This document shows, piece by piece, positions 43,007 through 52,430 of a DNA stretch of 64,000 nt. Made by a program: the position numbers and the translations under genes. The notes beneath the pieces are model-generated. The model did no database searches. It was not told the DNA's origin and was given only the letters and a program-made list of their open reading frames with translations. This DNA is from Candidatus Methylacidiphilales bacterium (GTDB taxonomy: Bacteria; Verrucomicrobiota; Verrucomicrobiia; Methylacidiphilales; CAZTYG01): the NCBI GenBank assembly GCA_033875315.1, contig JANRJG010000032.1, positions 1 through 64,000 of the forward strand. Direction: 5' to 3'. Position 1 is the first letter of the stretch. The number at the start of each line of letters is the position of its first letter.

Positions 43007-44614
43007 TCAAACTGGTCCGATTTGGACGCGCGAAGTGGTCTTGCGGCGCATGCGGCGGGTGGGCAGACGGATGATGCGGGTGATGTCCTCCGCGGAAAAC
43101 GGCTTCTGCAGCAGATAAATGGGGGCCCCGTGGAATTCTTTCAGGAAATCATTAAAAAATTCCGGCGGGTGCCCGCTGATCATGACCATTTTGAGGTGGG
43201 GTGATCGGCTGAAGTGGCGCAATTCGGCGTAGAGCCTGCGCATGAAAGTGATGCCATCCATACCGGGCATGGTGTAATCGACAAAAATCATCGAGGGCAG
43301 ATTCCCGGAAACCACTTCGGCCAGCGCTTTTTCCGCGGAAGAAAAACAGGTGGTTTGCACTTGGCTGGCTTCCAGAAGCTTGGCCACGGCTCCAAGGACC
43401 ATTTCGTCGTCGTCGATGAGGAACGCCCGTTGGCTGGATGGAGCCTCCTGGACTTCTTCGGGGTCTTCTTTTTCCTTGGGGCTGCTGTCTCCCTGTGAGG
43501 GAGCGGCCAGTTTAGGCCAGATAAAAGTCACCTGGGTGCCGACGCCGGGGGTGGACTCGACCTCGATGTCGCCACCGTGCTGTTTCATGATGCTGAGGGC
43601 GAGGGAAAGTCCGAGACCGGTGCCCGCGCCCTTCGCTTTGGTGGTGTAAAAAGGCTCGAAGATGTTCTTCAACCGATCCGGTTCAATGCCGACACCATGA
43701 TCGAGGATGCTGACCTGGATGGTTTCATTGATGAGACGATGGTGGATTTCGATGCGTCCGCCCTCGGGCATGCTGTCGCGTGAATTGTTGAGAATATTGA
43801 GCACACAGTGGCTCAGAGCGGCCGCGCAACCGTTGATCATGAGGTCGGGGTGGCGGACCGTGGTTCCGGGTATGGCGGTGAAGATACCGTCGGCCTCCAC
43901 TTCGTAACGCGAACCGTAACTGCGGCGGCAAAGGTCGACCAGCTCGGACACCAACTGGCCGACATTCATCGGCTGCATGATCAGGCTCTGCTTGCGCGCA
44001 AACCCGAGGAGGCTCTGGGTGAGTCCGGCACCGCTTTGACAGGCTTTTTTGATCTGGTCGAGGGAAAAGGCCAATGTTTCGCTATTGCTGACATGGGCCG
44101 AGATGTACTCGGCGTGGCCGCGGATGACCATGAGGAGGTTGTTGAAATCGTGGGCCACACCGGAGGCCAGTGCCCCGATGCTTTCCAGTCGGCGGGCATT
44201 CATCACTTCTTCTTGGAGGCTGAGCCAGGCGGTGACCTCGTTGAAGACGAAGAAATACCAGCTACCGGAATGTCCGGGGTCCTTTTTGTGCAGAACCTTG
44301 ACGGAAAAAGCCGCGCGCAACGGCTCCAAGACTTCATACACCGGCATGGCCGTATGGGTGGTGGATTGCAGTGAAACCATTCCCAGCATCAGATAATCGG
44401 CCAGCTCTTGGGGCAAGGAGGACCACGCCATGGGAGCGTCATGGAATTCCACCCGGGGCACGCCCAATTGGAGAGCGGCTTGGAAGTCGCTGTGACAAAG
44501 CTGGGGGGTTCCACCCTCGGTCCACCACACCATCAAGCTGGCAGGAGCCTTCGATTCTTCCTGAAAGGACTCAAAAACCCGCATTCCCGCGGGCCCGTCA
44601 ATGTTACCCGGCAT
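43007..44614 (-). CDS. Hybrid histidine kinase with C-terminal receiver
   Basis: The 535-residue protein lacks membrane helices. Its N-terminal part (about 1-145) resembles a PAS-like sensor. A kinase core follows: phosphoacceptor GVAHDFNNLLMVIRGH (about 155), NILNNSRDSMPEGG, DHGVGIEP, GTGLGLSLALS. A C-terminal receiver has FVDYTMPGMDG (about 450) and LLQKPFS (about 506). ATG 44614 is preferred over an upstream TTG. It precedes the AlgB-like/KinB-like pair on the same strand and may feed it phosphate. A partner in the divergent regulator gene is also possible. Confidence 0.88.
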   Translation of the reverse strand: MPGNIDGPAGMRVFESFQEESKAPASLMVWWTEGGTPQLCHSDFQAALQLGVPRVEFHDAPMAWSSLPQELADYLMLGMVSLQSTTHTAMPVYEVLEPLRAAFSVKVLHKKDPGHSGSWYFFVFNEVTAWLSLQEEVMNARRLESIGALASGVAHDFNNLLMVIRGHAEYISAHVSNSETLAFSLDQIKKACQSGAGLTQSLLGFARKQSLIMQPMNVGQLVSELVDLCRRSYGSRYEVEADGIFTAIPGTTVRHPDLMINGCAAALSHCVLNILNNSRDSMPEGGRIEIHHRLINETIQVSILDHGVGIEPDRLKNIFEPFYTTKAKGAGTGLGLSLALSIMKQHGGDIEVESTPGVGTQVTFIWPKLAAPSQGDSSPKEKEDPEEVQEAPSSQRAFLIDDDEMVLGAVAKLLEASQVQTTCFSSAEKALAEVVSGNLPSMIFVDYTMPGMDGITFMRRLYAELRHFSRSPHLKMVMISGHPPEFFNDFLKEFHGAPIYLLQKPFSAEDITRIIRLPTRRMRRKTTSRVQIGPV

Positions 44615-44712
44615 CGCCCGGAAGTTAGTTTTTTTTGCCTTCTTTGGCAACTCCCTTCGGGGGTGAATTGGAGTGACATTCCACCGGCACTGCGGAATGA
44701 TTTCGCCCTTCT

Positions 44713-45270
44713 ATGATTTACCCGGTTTCCCTGGGCCTCGCTGCCGTGGTGGCAGGGCTGCTTCTTTTGGTCTCCCACCTGCCTGTGCTTTTCCTCCCGT
44801 CCAAGGCCCCGCACCTGCTCGCGTCGCTTCCCCGTCACCGCATCCTCGGCTGGGTCCTGCTGGCCCTGGCCACCCTTTGGTTCGCCACCCTGCTGGGCCG
44901 GATCGACTTGATGGAATACACCCCGCATCGACTTAAATTCGTTCTGGCCGTCCTCGTGGTCGGAGGCCTGTCTGCCGTCTACTTGGAGGATTTCCTGGCC
45001 GCGCGTGCTCTGGGCGCCCTGCTTCTCCTCGCCGCACAGGTCCTGCTGGATGCGGCCTTCCTGCGGGACGAAACCTCCCGGCTAGCGGTCACCTGCACGG
45101 CGTATGCCTGGATCATTGCCGGAATGCTGCTCGTCGGCATGCCCTATCTGTCCAGGGACGTGCTGGCTTGGCTGAACGACCGACCACCCCGCCTGACCCT
45201 CGCGGCGTCCCTTGGTGCTGCTTGGGGACTGGTTCTCTTGGTCCTGGGACTGGCCGTTTACCGCCTCTGA
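44713..45270 (+). CDS. Membrane protein of unknown function
   Basis: The 185-residue protein has five or six hydrophobic helices (about 3-27, 43-62, 75-93, 97-113, 126-146 and 163-183) with short loops. No family was recognised. It lies 61 bases upstream of an NtrC-type regulator on the same strand and divergent from the hybrid kinase. It could be a target or sensor partner of that regulator, but the sequence offers no direct evidence. Confidence 0.6.
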   Translation: MIYPVSLGLAAVVAGLLLLVSHLPVLFLPSKAPHLLASLPRHRILGWVLLALATLWFATLLGRIDLMEYTPHRLKFVLAVLVVGGLSAVYLEDFLAARALGALLLLAAQVLLDAAFLRDETSRLAVTCTAYAWIIAGMLLVGMPYLSRDVLAWLNDRPPRLTLAASLGAAWGLVLLVLGLAVYRL

Positions 45271-45331
45271 CCCCGGGCCTGCACAGGCTTGCCTGTGCGA
45301 CCGGCCTGCCGCATCCTACCCCGACTCTCCC

Positions 45332-46768
45332 ATGCCCGAAGTTCCCCAAGCCCAAAGCATCCTCATCATCGACGATGAGGCCGACGTCCATTACTCGTTC
45401 AAGCGGCTCTACGAAAAAGAACCGGTCAAGATCCTGACCGCCTCCAGTGGCGACGAAGGCCTCCAGGTCATGAAGAAGGAGAAGCCCGACATCGTGGTCA
45501 TGGACATCCGCATGGGCAAGGTCAACGGTTTGGACACGCTGCGGGACCTCCGCCAAAACAACCCCAAGCAGATCGTCATCATGATGACCGCCTATGGATC
45601 GGCCCAGACGGCCATCGAGGCCATGAAGCTCGGGGCCTTCGATTTCATCCTCAAGCCCTTCGACATCCCCCAACTCAAGGATCTGATCAAACGCGCCCTG
45701 GATGCCTCCCACGCCATGCGCGAGAAGGTTGCCCTTCCGGCCTCGCTCGATCCGGATGATTTCCGCACCGGCATTGTCGGCACATCCGCACCCATGCAAC
45801 AGGTCTACAAGCTGGTCGGCCAGGTCGCGGCCACCGATGCCACCGTCCTCATCCGCGGCGAAAGCGGCACGGGAAAGGAGCTGGTCGCGCGCGCCCTTTA
45901 TTCCAACAGCCGTCGCGCCAACAAAACCTTCCTGGCCATCAACTGCGCCGCCATTCCGGAGAACCTTCTCGAGAGCGAACTCTTCGGCCATGAGAAAGGT
46001 TCCTTCACCGGGGCCCTCAACCAACGGGTGGGGAAATTCGAACAGTGCGACGGGGGCACCCTCTTCCTCGATGAAATCGGCGAGATGCCCATGGCCGTGC
46101 AATCCAAACTCCTGCGCGTGCTCCAGGATGGTTCATTCTCACGGGTTGGAAGCAACCAATCGATCAAGACCGATGTGCGCATCATTGCCGCCACCAACCG
46201 TGATCTGGCCGAAGCCTGCAAGGTGCGTGAATTCCGCGAGGACCTCTATTACCGGCTCAATGTGGTCAACATCCTCCTGCCCTCCCTGCGCGAGCGCCTG
46301 GCCGACATCCCGGTCATGGTTTCCTACTTCATGAACAAATGGCGTTCCCGCACCCCGGGCGGCCCGGGGAAGATATCCGCCGACGCGCTCCACGCCCTGC
46401 AGCAATACCACTGGCCCGGCAACGTGCGCGAACTGGAAAACTGCATCCAACGGGCCATGGTCCTGGCCAGCGGCGACACCATCACCCTGGCCGACTTGTC
46501 TTCCGAAGTATTGCACGGCGTGGGTGCTCCACCGGCATCCCTCGCTGGCGCCTCCCCCGCCGGTCCGGATGAAGCCATCGATCTTTTGTTTGCCCATGCC
46601 GGTGCCGATCCCGGGATCAAGTTGTTGGATTTCATGGAAAAGGCCTTCATCGCGCGCGCCCTCCAATCCACCGGGGGCAACCAGGCCGCGGCCGCCCGCC
46701 TCCTCGGGCTCTCGCCCGCCACCCTGCGCAAACGGGCCGAGGCCTTCGGTTTGGGAGCGGCAGGCTGA
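45332..46768 (+). CDS. NtrC-family sigma54-dependent response regulator
   Basis: The 478-residue protein has a receiver (MDIRMGKVNG near 58, TAYGS, KPFD), AAA+ domain GESGTGKELVARALY (about 171), sigma54 loop KGSFTGAL (a functional GAFTGA variant), LFLDEIGEMP, YHWPGNVRELENCIQRA and a C-terminal Fis-type helix-turn-helix. Unlike the regulator at 41644-42978, its sigma54 motif is preserved. No kinase is directly adjacent on its strand; the hybrid kinase diverging from 44614 is a candidate. ATG 45332 matches the family start. Confidence 0.92.
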   Translation: MPEVPQAQSILIIDDEADVHYSFKRLYEKEPVKILTASSGDEGLQVMKKEKPDIVVMDIRMGKVNGLDTLRDLRQNNPKQIVIMMTAYGSAQTAIEAMKLGAFDFILKPFDIPQLKDLIKRALDASHAMREKVALPASLDPDDFRTGIVGTSAPMQQVYKLVGQVAATDATVLIRGESGTGKELVARALYSNSRRANKTFLAINCAAIPENLLESELFGHEKGSFTGALNQRVGKFEQCDGGTLFLDEIGEMPMAVQSKLLRVLQDGSFSRVGSNQSIKTDVRIIAATNRDLAEACKVREFREDLYYRLNVVNILLPSLRERLADIPVMVSYFMNKWRSRTPGGPGKISADALHALQQYHWPGNVRELENCIQRAMVLASGDTITLADLSSEVLHGVGAPPASLAGASPAGPDEAIDLLFAHAGADPGIKLLDFMEKAFIARALQSTGGNQAAAARLLGLSPATLRKRAEAFGLGAAG

Positions 46769-46825
46769 CGACCGTGCCGCCGAATCCCCCGCTTGTTTCC
46801 GCGGGAGTTGTGGCATAGTGGGTCC

Positions 46826-47482
46826 ATGAGCGAGGATGTTTCCCTGGAAGTCGCCGGACTGAGGCGGGATTACACCAACCGCGGCCTGCGACGCGAAGAT
46901 CTGGCGGCCGAACCCTTTTCCCAATTCCGTCTTTGGTTCCAGGAAGCCCAGAAGGCCGAACTGCTCGAACCCAACGCCATGACCTGCGCGACGGCGGATC
47001 GCAGCGGCCGGGTCACCGCCCGCACCGTTCTCTTGAAGGCCTTTGATGAAAGAGGTTTTGTCTTCTTCACCAACACCGGCAGCACCAAAGCCAGACAACT
47101 GGCCGAAAACCCACAGGCGGCCCTGCTCTTCGCCTGGTTGCCCTTGGAACGCCAGGTTTCTGTCTCGGGGAAGGTGGAAAAGATCACCCCTGCGGAAACC
47201 CTCGCTTATTTCGCCAGCCGTCCATTCGGCAGCCGCCTGGGCGCCTGGGTCTCGATGCAGAGCAGCATCATTCCCTCCAGAAAAGTGCTGGAGATGAAAT
47301 TCGAGGAAATGAAAGCCAAGTTCGCCCAGGGTGAAGTCCCGCTTCCGGATTTTTGGTCGGGTTACCGGGTGGCTCCGCAGACGGTGGAATTCTGGCAGGG
47401 CGGCAGGGACCGGCTGCACGACCGCTTTCTCTACTCACTCGGCCCGGAAGGCTACTGGTCGATTGACCGATTGTCACCCTGA
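46826..47482 (+). CDS. pdxH: Pyridoxamine/pyridoxine 5'-phosphate oxidase
   Basis: PdxH oxidises pyridoxine or pyridoxamine phosphate to PLP with FMN. The 218-residue protein has LRRDYTNRGLRREDLAAEPFSQF, FVFFTNTGSTKARQLAENP (FMN binding), WLPLERQVSVSGKVEK, and the C-terminal YRVAPQTVEFWQGGRDRLHDR with active-site residues. The 3' end overlaps the convergent PAP2 gene by 31 bases. Confidence 0.96.
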   Translation: MSEDVSLEVAGLRRDYTNRGLRREDLAAEPFSQFRLWFQEAQKAELLEPNAMTCATADRSGRVTARTVLLKAFDERGFVFFTNTGSTKARQLAENPQAALLFAWLPLERQVSVSGKVEKITPAETLAYFASRPFGSRLGAWVSMQSSIIPSRKVLEMKFEEMKAKFAQGEVPLPDFWSGYRVAPQTVEFWQGGRDRLHDRFLYSLGPEGYWSIDRLSP

Positions 47483-48246
47483 TCCCAGCCCTCACCAGAG
47501 GGACTACCCGGATCCTCTTCATTCGGGTGCTTCACACAGCGGGCGGCACCGCCAAAGGCCACCCCGAAGACCAGGCCGATGAACGATCCGGCCAGGATGT
47601 CGGTGAGGAAGTGGCGGCCCAGTTCCATCCGTGACCAACCAACCGAGGCGGCCAGGGCCAGGCTGGGGATGGCCAGGGGCGGGACAGCGGCAGCCAAAGC
47701 CCCCCCGCTGCCGAAGGCGGTGGCGGCATGGCCGGAGGGGAAGCCGTGGAATTTCGACTTAGCCTGCAAGCCGTACAGGCCGTCCGGCAGGTTGGCCGAA
47801 GGGCGCGGACGGCCCAAGGTCAGACGGAGGCAGTTGGCGCCAATACCCGCCAAGGTAGCGGCCAGGAGCACGGCGATCATGGCCCGGCGCCAGGATCTCC
47901 GGCGTAGAAAAACCCCCAGGGCCCAGATGGCCAAGGCCACCGGGGCGATGCCGGTCGGATAATCTCCCCAGAAGCTGATGGTCCGGGCCAGTTGGTGTTG
48001 CTGCGGGTCCTTGGGGCCGGCGATGGCTTCCTGGATCTGCCGGTCATGCGGCACACAAACCACCAAGATGGCCGCCAACGCGACCAAGCCGCCCACAATC
48101 CACCACCTGCCCCTGCCGATCCGCTGCAGACCAGACAGGTAGACATCGAGGAATTCCGCCAAAAGAATTTGTCTGGTGGGTTTTGTCTCGGTTGCTTTTG
48201 GGTCAGTCACGCATCCATCTAAACCCCGCCGGCGCTCCTTTCCCAT
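47452..48246 (-). CDS. PAP2-superfamily membrane phosphatase
   Basis: The 264-residue protein has about six membrane helices and the three PAP2 motifs: RLTLGRPRPSA, FPSGHAATAF and SRMELGRHFLTDILAGS with the catalytic histidines. Such enzymes dephosphorylate undecaprenyl pyrophosphate or phospholipid phosphates. It is divergent from purB with 71 bases between starts and overlaps pdxH at the 3' end. Confidence 0.9.
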   Translation of the reverse strand: MGKERRRGLDGCVTDPKATETKPTRQILLAEFLDVYLSGLQRIGRGRWWIVGGLVALAAILVVCVPHDRQIQEAIAGPKDPQQHQLARTISFWGDYPTGIAPVALAIWALGVFLRRRSWRRAMIAVLLAATLAGIGANCLRLTLGRPRPSANLPDGLYGLQAKSKFHGFPSGHAATAFGSGGALAAAVPPLAIPSLALAASVGWSRMELGRHFLTDILAGSFIGLVFGVAFGGAARCVKHPNEEDPGSPSGEGWDQGDNRSIDQ

Positions 48247-48317
48247 CCCAAAATCGGCACGCTCCGGCGGAATATTTTTGCTGTCCTCCCGGTACTTTTG
48301 GTGTTGGGTGGAAGGCC

Positions 48318-49613
48318 ATGATTTCCCGCTATTCCCGCCCCGCCATGACCGCCCTCTGGACTGAAGAAGCCAAACTCGACCTCTGGCTCGAAATCGAGGT
48401 TTCGGCCTGCGAGGGCATGGCCGCCCTCGGTGTCATCCCGAAGAAGGATGCCTCCACCATCCGGAAAAAAGCACGCTACCGCATCGAGGAAGTGCGCAAG
48501 AACGAGGAGCGGACCCACCACGATGTCCTGGCTTTCTTGGAAGAAGTGGCCGTGCACGTCGGCCCGGCCGGCCGCTGGATCCACCAAGGTCTGACCTCCT
48601 CCGATCTCCTCGACACCACCCTGGCGGTCCAATGCGTCCGCGCGGCCGACATTCTTCTGGAAGACCTCGGCCAACTTCGCGACGTCATCGCCCGCAAGGC
48701 CCGGAAATACCAACTGACCCCGATGATCGGGCGTTCCCACGGCATCCATGCCGAGCCGGTCACCTACGGGCTCAAACTGGCCCTGATGTATGAGGAATTC
48801 GGTCGTTCCATCGATCGCCTGGTGGAAGCGCGCAAGCAAATCGCCGTCGGCAAACTCTCCGGGGCCGTCGGCACCCACGCCCACCTGGACCCGCGGGTCG
48901 AAACCCACGTCTGCCAGAAGCTCGGCCTGAAGGCGGCCCACATTTCCACCCAGATCATCCAGCGCGACCGCCATGCCCACTTCATGACCACCCTGGCCCT
49001 CATCGCGTCTTCGATCGACCGCTGGGCCACGGAGTTCCGCCACCTCCAGCGCACCGAGGTCCTGGAAGTGGAGGAATACTTCTCCCCTGGGCAAAAAGGG
49101 TCTTCCGCCATGCCCCACAAACGCAACCCGATCATCGGCGAGCGCCTCTCCGGTCTGGCCCGGGTCATCCGCGGCAACGCCGTGGCGGCGTTGGAAAATG
49201 TGCCCCTTTGGCACGAGCGCGACATCTCCCATTCCTCGGCCGAGCGCGTCATCCTGCCCGATTCGACCATCCTGCTCGATTACATGCTGGCCAAACTGAC
49301 CGACCTGGTTGACCGCCAGATCGTCTATCCGGAAAACATGCTGCGGAATTTGGAAATCACCCGCGGGCTCTATTTCTCCCAGAGCGTCCTGCTGGCCTTG
49401 ACCGACCGTGGCGTCGCCCGCCGCACCGCCTACGAGGTGGTCCAGCGCAACGCCATGGCCTGTTGGCGGGGCGAGGGCAAACCCTTCCTTTCCTACTTGC
49501 TGGAAGATGCCGAAGTGGTGAAGCTGATCAAACCGGCCGAGCTGAAAAAAATCTGCTCGCTCGACCGCCACTTCCGCCACGTCAAGGGCACGTTCAAGAA
49601 GTGCGGCCTTTGA
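48318..49613 (+). CDS. purB: Adenylosuccinate lyase
   Basis: PurB cleaves SAICAR and adenylosuccinate in purine synthesis. The 431-residue protein shows HHDVLAFLEEV (about 58-68), GLTSSDLLDTT (about 87), RSHGIHAEPVTYGLKLA (about 136-152) and the fumarase-superfamily signature GSSAMPHKRNP (about 259-269). The start MISRYSRPAMTALWTEEAKL matches the family. It is a single gene, followed by a repeat element. Confidence 0.96.
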   Translation: MISRYSRPAMTALWTEEAKLDLWLEIEVSACEGMAALGVIPKKDASTIRKKARYRIEEVRKNEERTHHDVLAFLEEVAVHVGPAGRWIHQGLTSSDLLDTTLAVQCVRAADILLEDLGQLRDVIARKARKYQLTPMIGRSHGIHAEPVTYGLKLALMYEEFGRSIDRLVEARKQIAVGKLSGAVGTHAHLDPRVETHVCQKLGLKAAHISTQIIQRDRHAHFMTTLALIASSIDRWATEFRHLQRTEVLEVEEYFSPGQKGSSAMPHKRNPIIGERLSGLARVIRGNAVAALENVPLWHERDISHSSAERVILPDSTILLDYMLAKLTDLVDRQIVYPENMLRNLEITRGLYFSQSVLLALTDRGVARRTAYEVVQRNAMACWRGEGKPFLSYLLEDAEVVKLIKPAELKKICSLDRHFRHVKGTFKKCGL

Positions 49614-49642
49614 CCGCCTTCGCCCATGCGGGGAAAATGCCA

Positions 49643-49807
49643 TTCACCGCGAAGGGCGCGAAGAACGCGAAGTCATTCGGGTTTGGGTTGAGCAAATTTC
49701 AACTCTTATGTCGGTGAGTCCAAATCCAGCTCCGATTTCATCGGGGTTGGATCATTTCTTAATACATTCAATGCCAAGAGTTTCTGCTTCGCGTTCTTTG
49801 TGGTTAA
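49643..49807. repeat. MITE-like element, copy B2 (inverted)
   Basis: Reverse-complemented, this 165-base segment runs parallel to copy B1 at 11503-11678. It shares the terminal TTCGCGCCCTTCGCGGTGAA, the central AACCCCGAT hairpin arm, and the strings GGCATTGA and ACTCACCGA. The left terminal repeat (TTCACCGCGAAGGGCGCGAA) is intact and the right one is worn (TTTGTGGTTAA). It fills the 49614-49829 gap between purB and recF, which holds no gene. Confidence 0.75.
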
Positions 49808-49829
49808 AAAAGCATCGTGCCGGCTTGGT

Positions 49830-50861
49830 TCACAGCGGCACCACGGCAAAATCCATTCCCAGGGGCAATCGGTCGGTGCGGGTGGTGGCCAGCAGGATCT
49901 GCGCATCCTTCGGCAGGCGCTGCCAGAACAACTCCTGGCGACCGGCATCCAATTCGTTGACCGCGTCGTCGACCAACAGGATGGGCCAGCGCCCGCGCCT
50001 TTCCCTAACCAAGGCCACTTCCACGTCGCGCAGGGCCAGCACGGCCGATTTCTGCTGCCCCTCCGAGCCGAACTGTCGCAACGGCTGGCCGTCGAGATCC
50101 ATTTCCCAATCATCGCGGTGCGGGCCGAGACGGGCCAGACGCAGGGCGGTTTCCCGTTCCCAAAGTTCGGCGTCGGTGCGGGCCAGTTGGCGGGTGATTT
50201 CGTCGGCGTGGCGCAAGACCAGGACCTCCCGGCCTCCGGCCAGGTCACTGTAGAAACGCCCCAGCAAGGGTGCGGCCTGCACGGTGAAGGCCGCCCGGGC
50301 CCGGGCGATGCCTTCCGTATGGCGTCGCAATTGCGCCGTCAGCGCCTCCCATGTGCCGCGATCGGGGCGTTCCTGGCGCAGGAGGGCGTTCTTTTGGCGG
50401 AGGAGCAAATGGGAGGCCTGCACGGCTTCCAGATAGACCGGATCGAAGGTGGAGATGAGGCTGTCCACCCATTGGCGGCGGACCTGCGCCGCCCCTTGGA
50501 CCAATTGGCGGTCGGTGTTCTGGAACACCGTGACCAGGCAACGGCCCCAGTAATGGCGGAAGTTGAGCGCTTCACCTCCCGCCGTCAGCGTCCGCTCGTC
50601 CGGACTCCAGGTCACCTTCAACCATTCATCCGGTTCCCCCGTGAAACGACCGGAAACCCCGCAGGCGGTTTTTCCCCAGGCGATGAGTTCGCGGTTCTGA
50701 TGGGTGCGGAACGAACGGACGCGGGCCAGGAAATGCACCGCTTCCAGCAGGGTGGTCTTGCCCTTCCCGTTTTCCCCGACGAAGGCCACCCGGGGTCCGA
50801 GCTCGCGGTAGTGGACATCCGCATGGCAGCGGAAGTCGGCTAAGTGGAGCGAGGTGAGCAC
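49830..50861 (-). CDS. recF: DNA replication and repair protein RecF
   Basis: The 343-residue SMC-like ATPase has Walker A VGENGKGKTTLLEAVHFLA (about 29-47), the RSFRTHQNRELIAWG region, signature FGSEGQQKSAVLALRDVEV (about 262), and Walker B ILLVDDAVNELDAGR (about 290). RecF loads RecA at gaps with RecO and RecR. The start is a GTG at 50861 (MLTSLHLADFRCH). The usual dnaA-dnaN neighbours are absent. Confidence 0.93.
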   Translation of the reverse strand: MLTSLHLADFRCHADVHYRELGPRVAFVGENGKGKTTLLEAVHFLARVRSFRTHQNRELIAWGKTACGVSGRFTGEPDEWLKVTWSPDERTLTAGGEALNFRHYWGRCLVTVFQNTDRQLVQGAAQVRRQWVDSLISTFDPVYLEAVQASHLLLRQKNALLRQERPDRGTWEALTAQLRRHTEGIARARAAFTVQAAPLLGRFYSDLAGGREVLVLRHADEITRQLARTDAELWERETALRLARLGPHRDDWEMDLDGQPLRQFGSEGQQKSAVLALRDVEVALVRERRGRWPILLVDDAVNELDAGRQELFWQRLPKDAQILLATTRTDRLPLGMDFAVVPL

Positions 50862-50931
50862 ACTGGATTCCCGACGTTCCGGATGGTGATGGGCCTAGCC
50901 CCCCTCTGATGGTAAGCGGGCGTAGCGACCG

Positions 50932-52131
50932 TCAAATTTCGGCCGTGCGTCCGCCGAGTTTCGTCGGGTCGGCCTCGGCTTCATAGTCCACCCCGGGCAG
51001 ACCAAAGCCGAAGAGCTTGAGGAATTCCTTCTGGTATCCGGAAAAGTCGGAAAGCTCCAGCAGGTTTTCAGTGTTCACCCGCGTCCAGAAGCCGGCCACG
51101 ATTTCCTGGATCTCGGGGCGCATTTCCCAATCATCGACCCGGATGCGGCCCTTGTCATCGGTCGCGGGTCCTTTGGGGGCGTAGAGTTGATCGGCGAAGA
51201 GGCGCTGGATCTGCTCGATGCATCCCTCATGCAATCCCTTTTCCTTCATCACTTTGTAAAGGATGGAGATGTAAAGGGGGACGACGGGAATGGCCGAGCT
51301 GGCCTGGGTGACCAGGGCCTTGTTGACCGAGACGTAGGCCCCGCCTCCGGACTTGGACAGCCGGGCGTGGAGACGGTGGGCGGTGGCCTCCAGGTCTTCC
51401 TTGGCCCGGCCGATGGTGCCGTTGCGGTAGACCGGGTAGGTTTGTTCCGGCCCGATGTAGGAATAGGCCACCGTGCGCGCCCCGGGGGCCAGGACGCCAC
51501 CCTGCTCCAGGGCGTCGATCCACCATTCCCAGTCTTCGCCCCCCATGACGGCGACGGTATCGGCGATTTCGGTTTCGGTGGCCGGCTCGATGTTCACGTC
51601 GATGACCTGGGCCCGGTCGGTGTCGAGGCTCTTGGCCGAGTAGGTGGACCCGATGGGCTTCAGGCAGGACTTGTGGGTCGCTCCGGTGCGGGGGTGGGTT
51701 CGACGCGGAGAGGCCAGGCTGTAGACCACCAGGTCGACCTGTCCGAGGTCCTGCTTGATGAGATCAACGGTCGATTTTTTGACTTCGTCGGAAAAGGCGT
51801 CGCCGTTGATGTTTTTGGCGTAAAGTCCGGCCGCGTGGGCCTCTTGCGTGAAGGCAACGGTGTTGTACCAACCCGTGCTGGCGGTGCGTTCTGGCTCGGG
51901 GGCTTTTTCGAAGAACAGCCCGAGCGTGGAGGCACCGGAGCCGAAGGCGGCGGCGATGCGCGAGGCCAGTCCGTAACCGGTCGAGGAACCAATGACCAAC
52001 ACCTTGCGGGGTCCATTGACGAGGGGGCCCTTGGAACGGATGTGGGCGATCTGTTCCCGGATGTGGGCGGCACAACCTTCCGGGTGGGCGGTGAGACAGA
52101 TGAATCCACGAATCTTCGGTTTGATGACCAT
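50932..52131 (-). CDS. fabV: FabV-type trans-2-enoyl reductase
   Basis: FabV reduces trans-2-enoyl-ACP or -CoA at the end of each fatty-acid elongation cycle with NADH. The 399-residue protein has the cofactor motif VLVIGSSTGYGLASRIAAAFG (about 44-64), LGLFFEK, the extended active-site tyrosine and lysine in YSYIGPEQTYPVYRNGTIGRAK (about 228-249), and family-specific MVIKPKIRGFICLTAHPEGC at the start. ATG 52131 is the family start. FabV is insensitive to triclosan in characterised examples. No fabI was seen; the main fab cluster is 31 kb away. Confidence 0.94.
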   Translation of the reverse strand: MVIKPKIRGFICLTAHPEGCAAHIREQIAHIRSKGPLVNGPRKVLVIGSSTGYGLASRIAAAFGSGASTLGLFFEKAPEPERTASTGWYNTVAFTQEAHAAGLYAKNINGDAFSDEVKKSTVDLIKQDLGQVDLVVYSLASPRRTHPRTGATHKSCLKPIGSTYSAKSLDTDRAQVIDVNIEPATETEIADTVAVMGGEDWEWWIDALEQGGVLAPGARTVAYSYIGPEQTYPVYRNGTIGRAKEDLEATAHRLHARLSKSGGGAYVSVNKALVTQASSAIPVVPLYISILYKVMKEKGLHEGCIEQIQRLFADQLYAPKGPATDDKGRIRVDDWEMRPEIQEIVAGFWTRVNTENLLELSDFSGYQKEFLKLFGFGLPGVDYEAEADPTKLGGRTAEI

Positions 52132-52430
52132 TCCCGAAGATGCTTGCCGGAGCCCTGGAGTCGAGCCCAAACCATCGCTGTGAAGAACTGAAAGAGCACG
52201 TGTCCAAACTCCGTCTCGTCACAAGGCGGGTGTACCTGCGCTGCTTATTGGAAGAGACCATTCGTGAACTGGAGCAAGACGGCAGATACTCCTCGCGCTA
52301 CGCGTCCTGCGCCGGATGGGCACTTACCAGTTTGAGCAGGCCGAGTGTATCGGCGCCCTCGATCCGGGGGAGGGCAAGGAGCAGGATACAGCACCTCTCC
52401 AGCCCGCCCATAGTCCAAGTGGTTAACAAA
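52132..52430. other. Intergenic stretch with no supported gene
   Basis: These roughly 300 bases separate fabV from the accessory region. An open frame on the plus strand runs through most of it, but the product resembles nothing and lacks a start signal. GC content falls visibly across this stretch, so it probably marks the left border of the acquired segment. Confidence 0.4.

Noticed and set aside
48219-49643. A 474-codon open frame antisense to purB
   Set aside because: PurB signature motifs are on the plus strand; the antisense frame is a composition effect.
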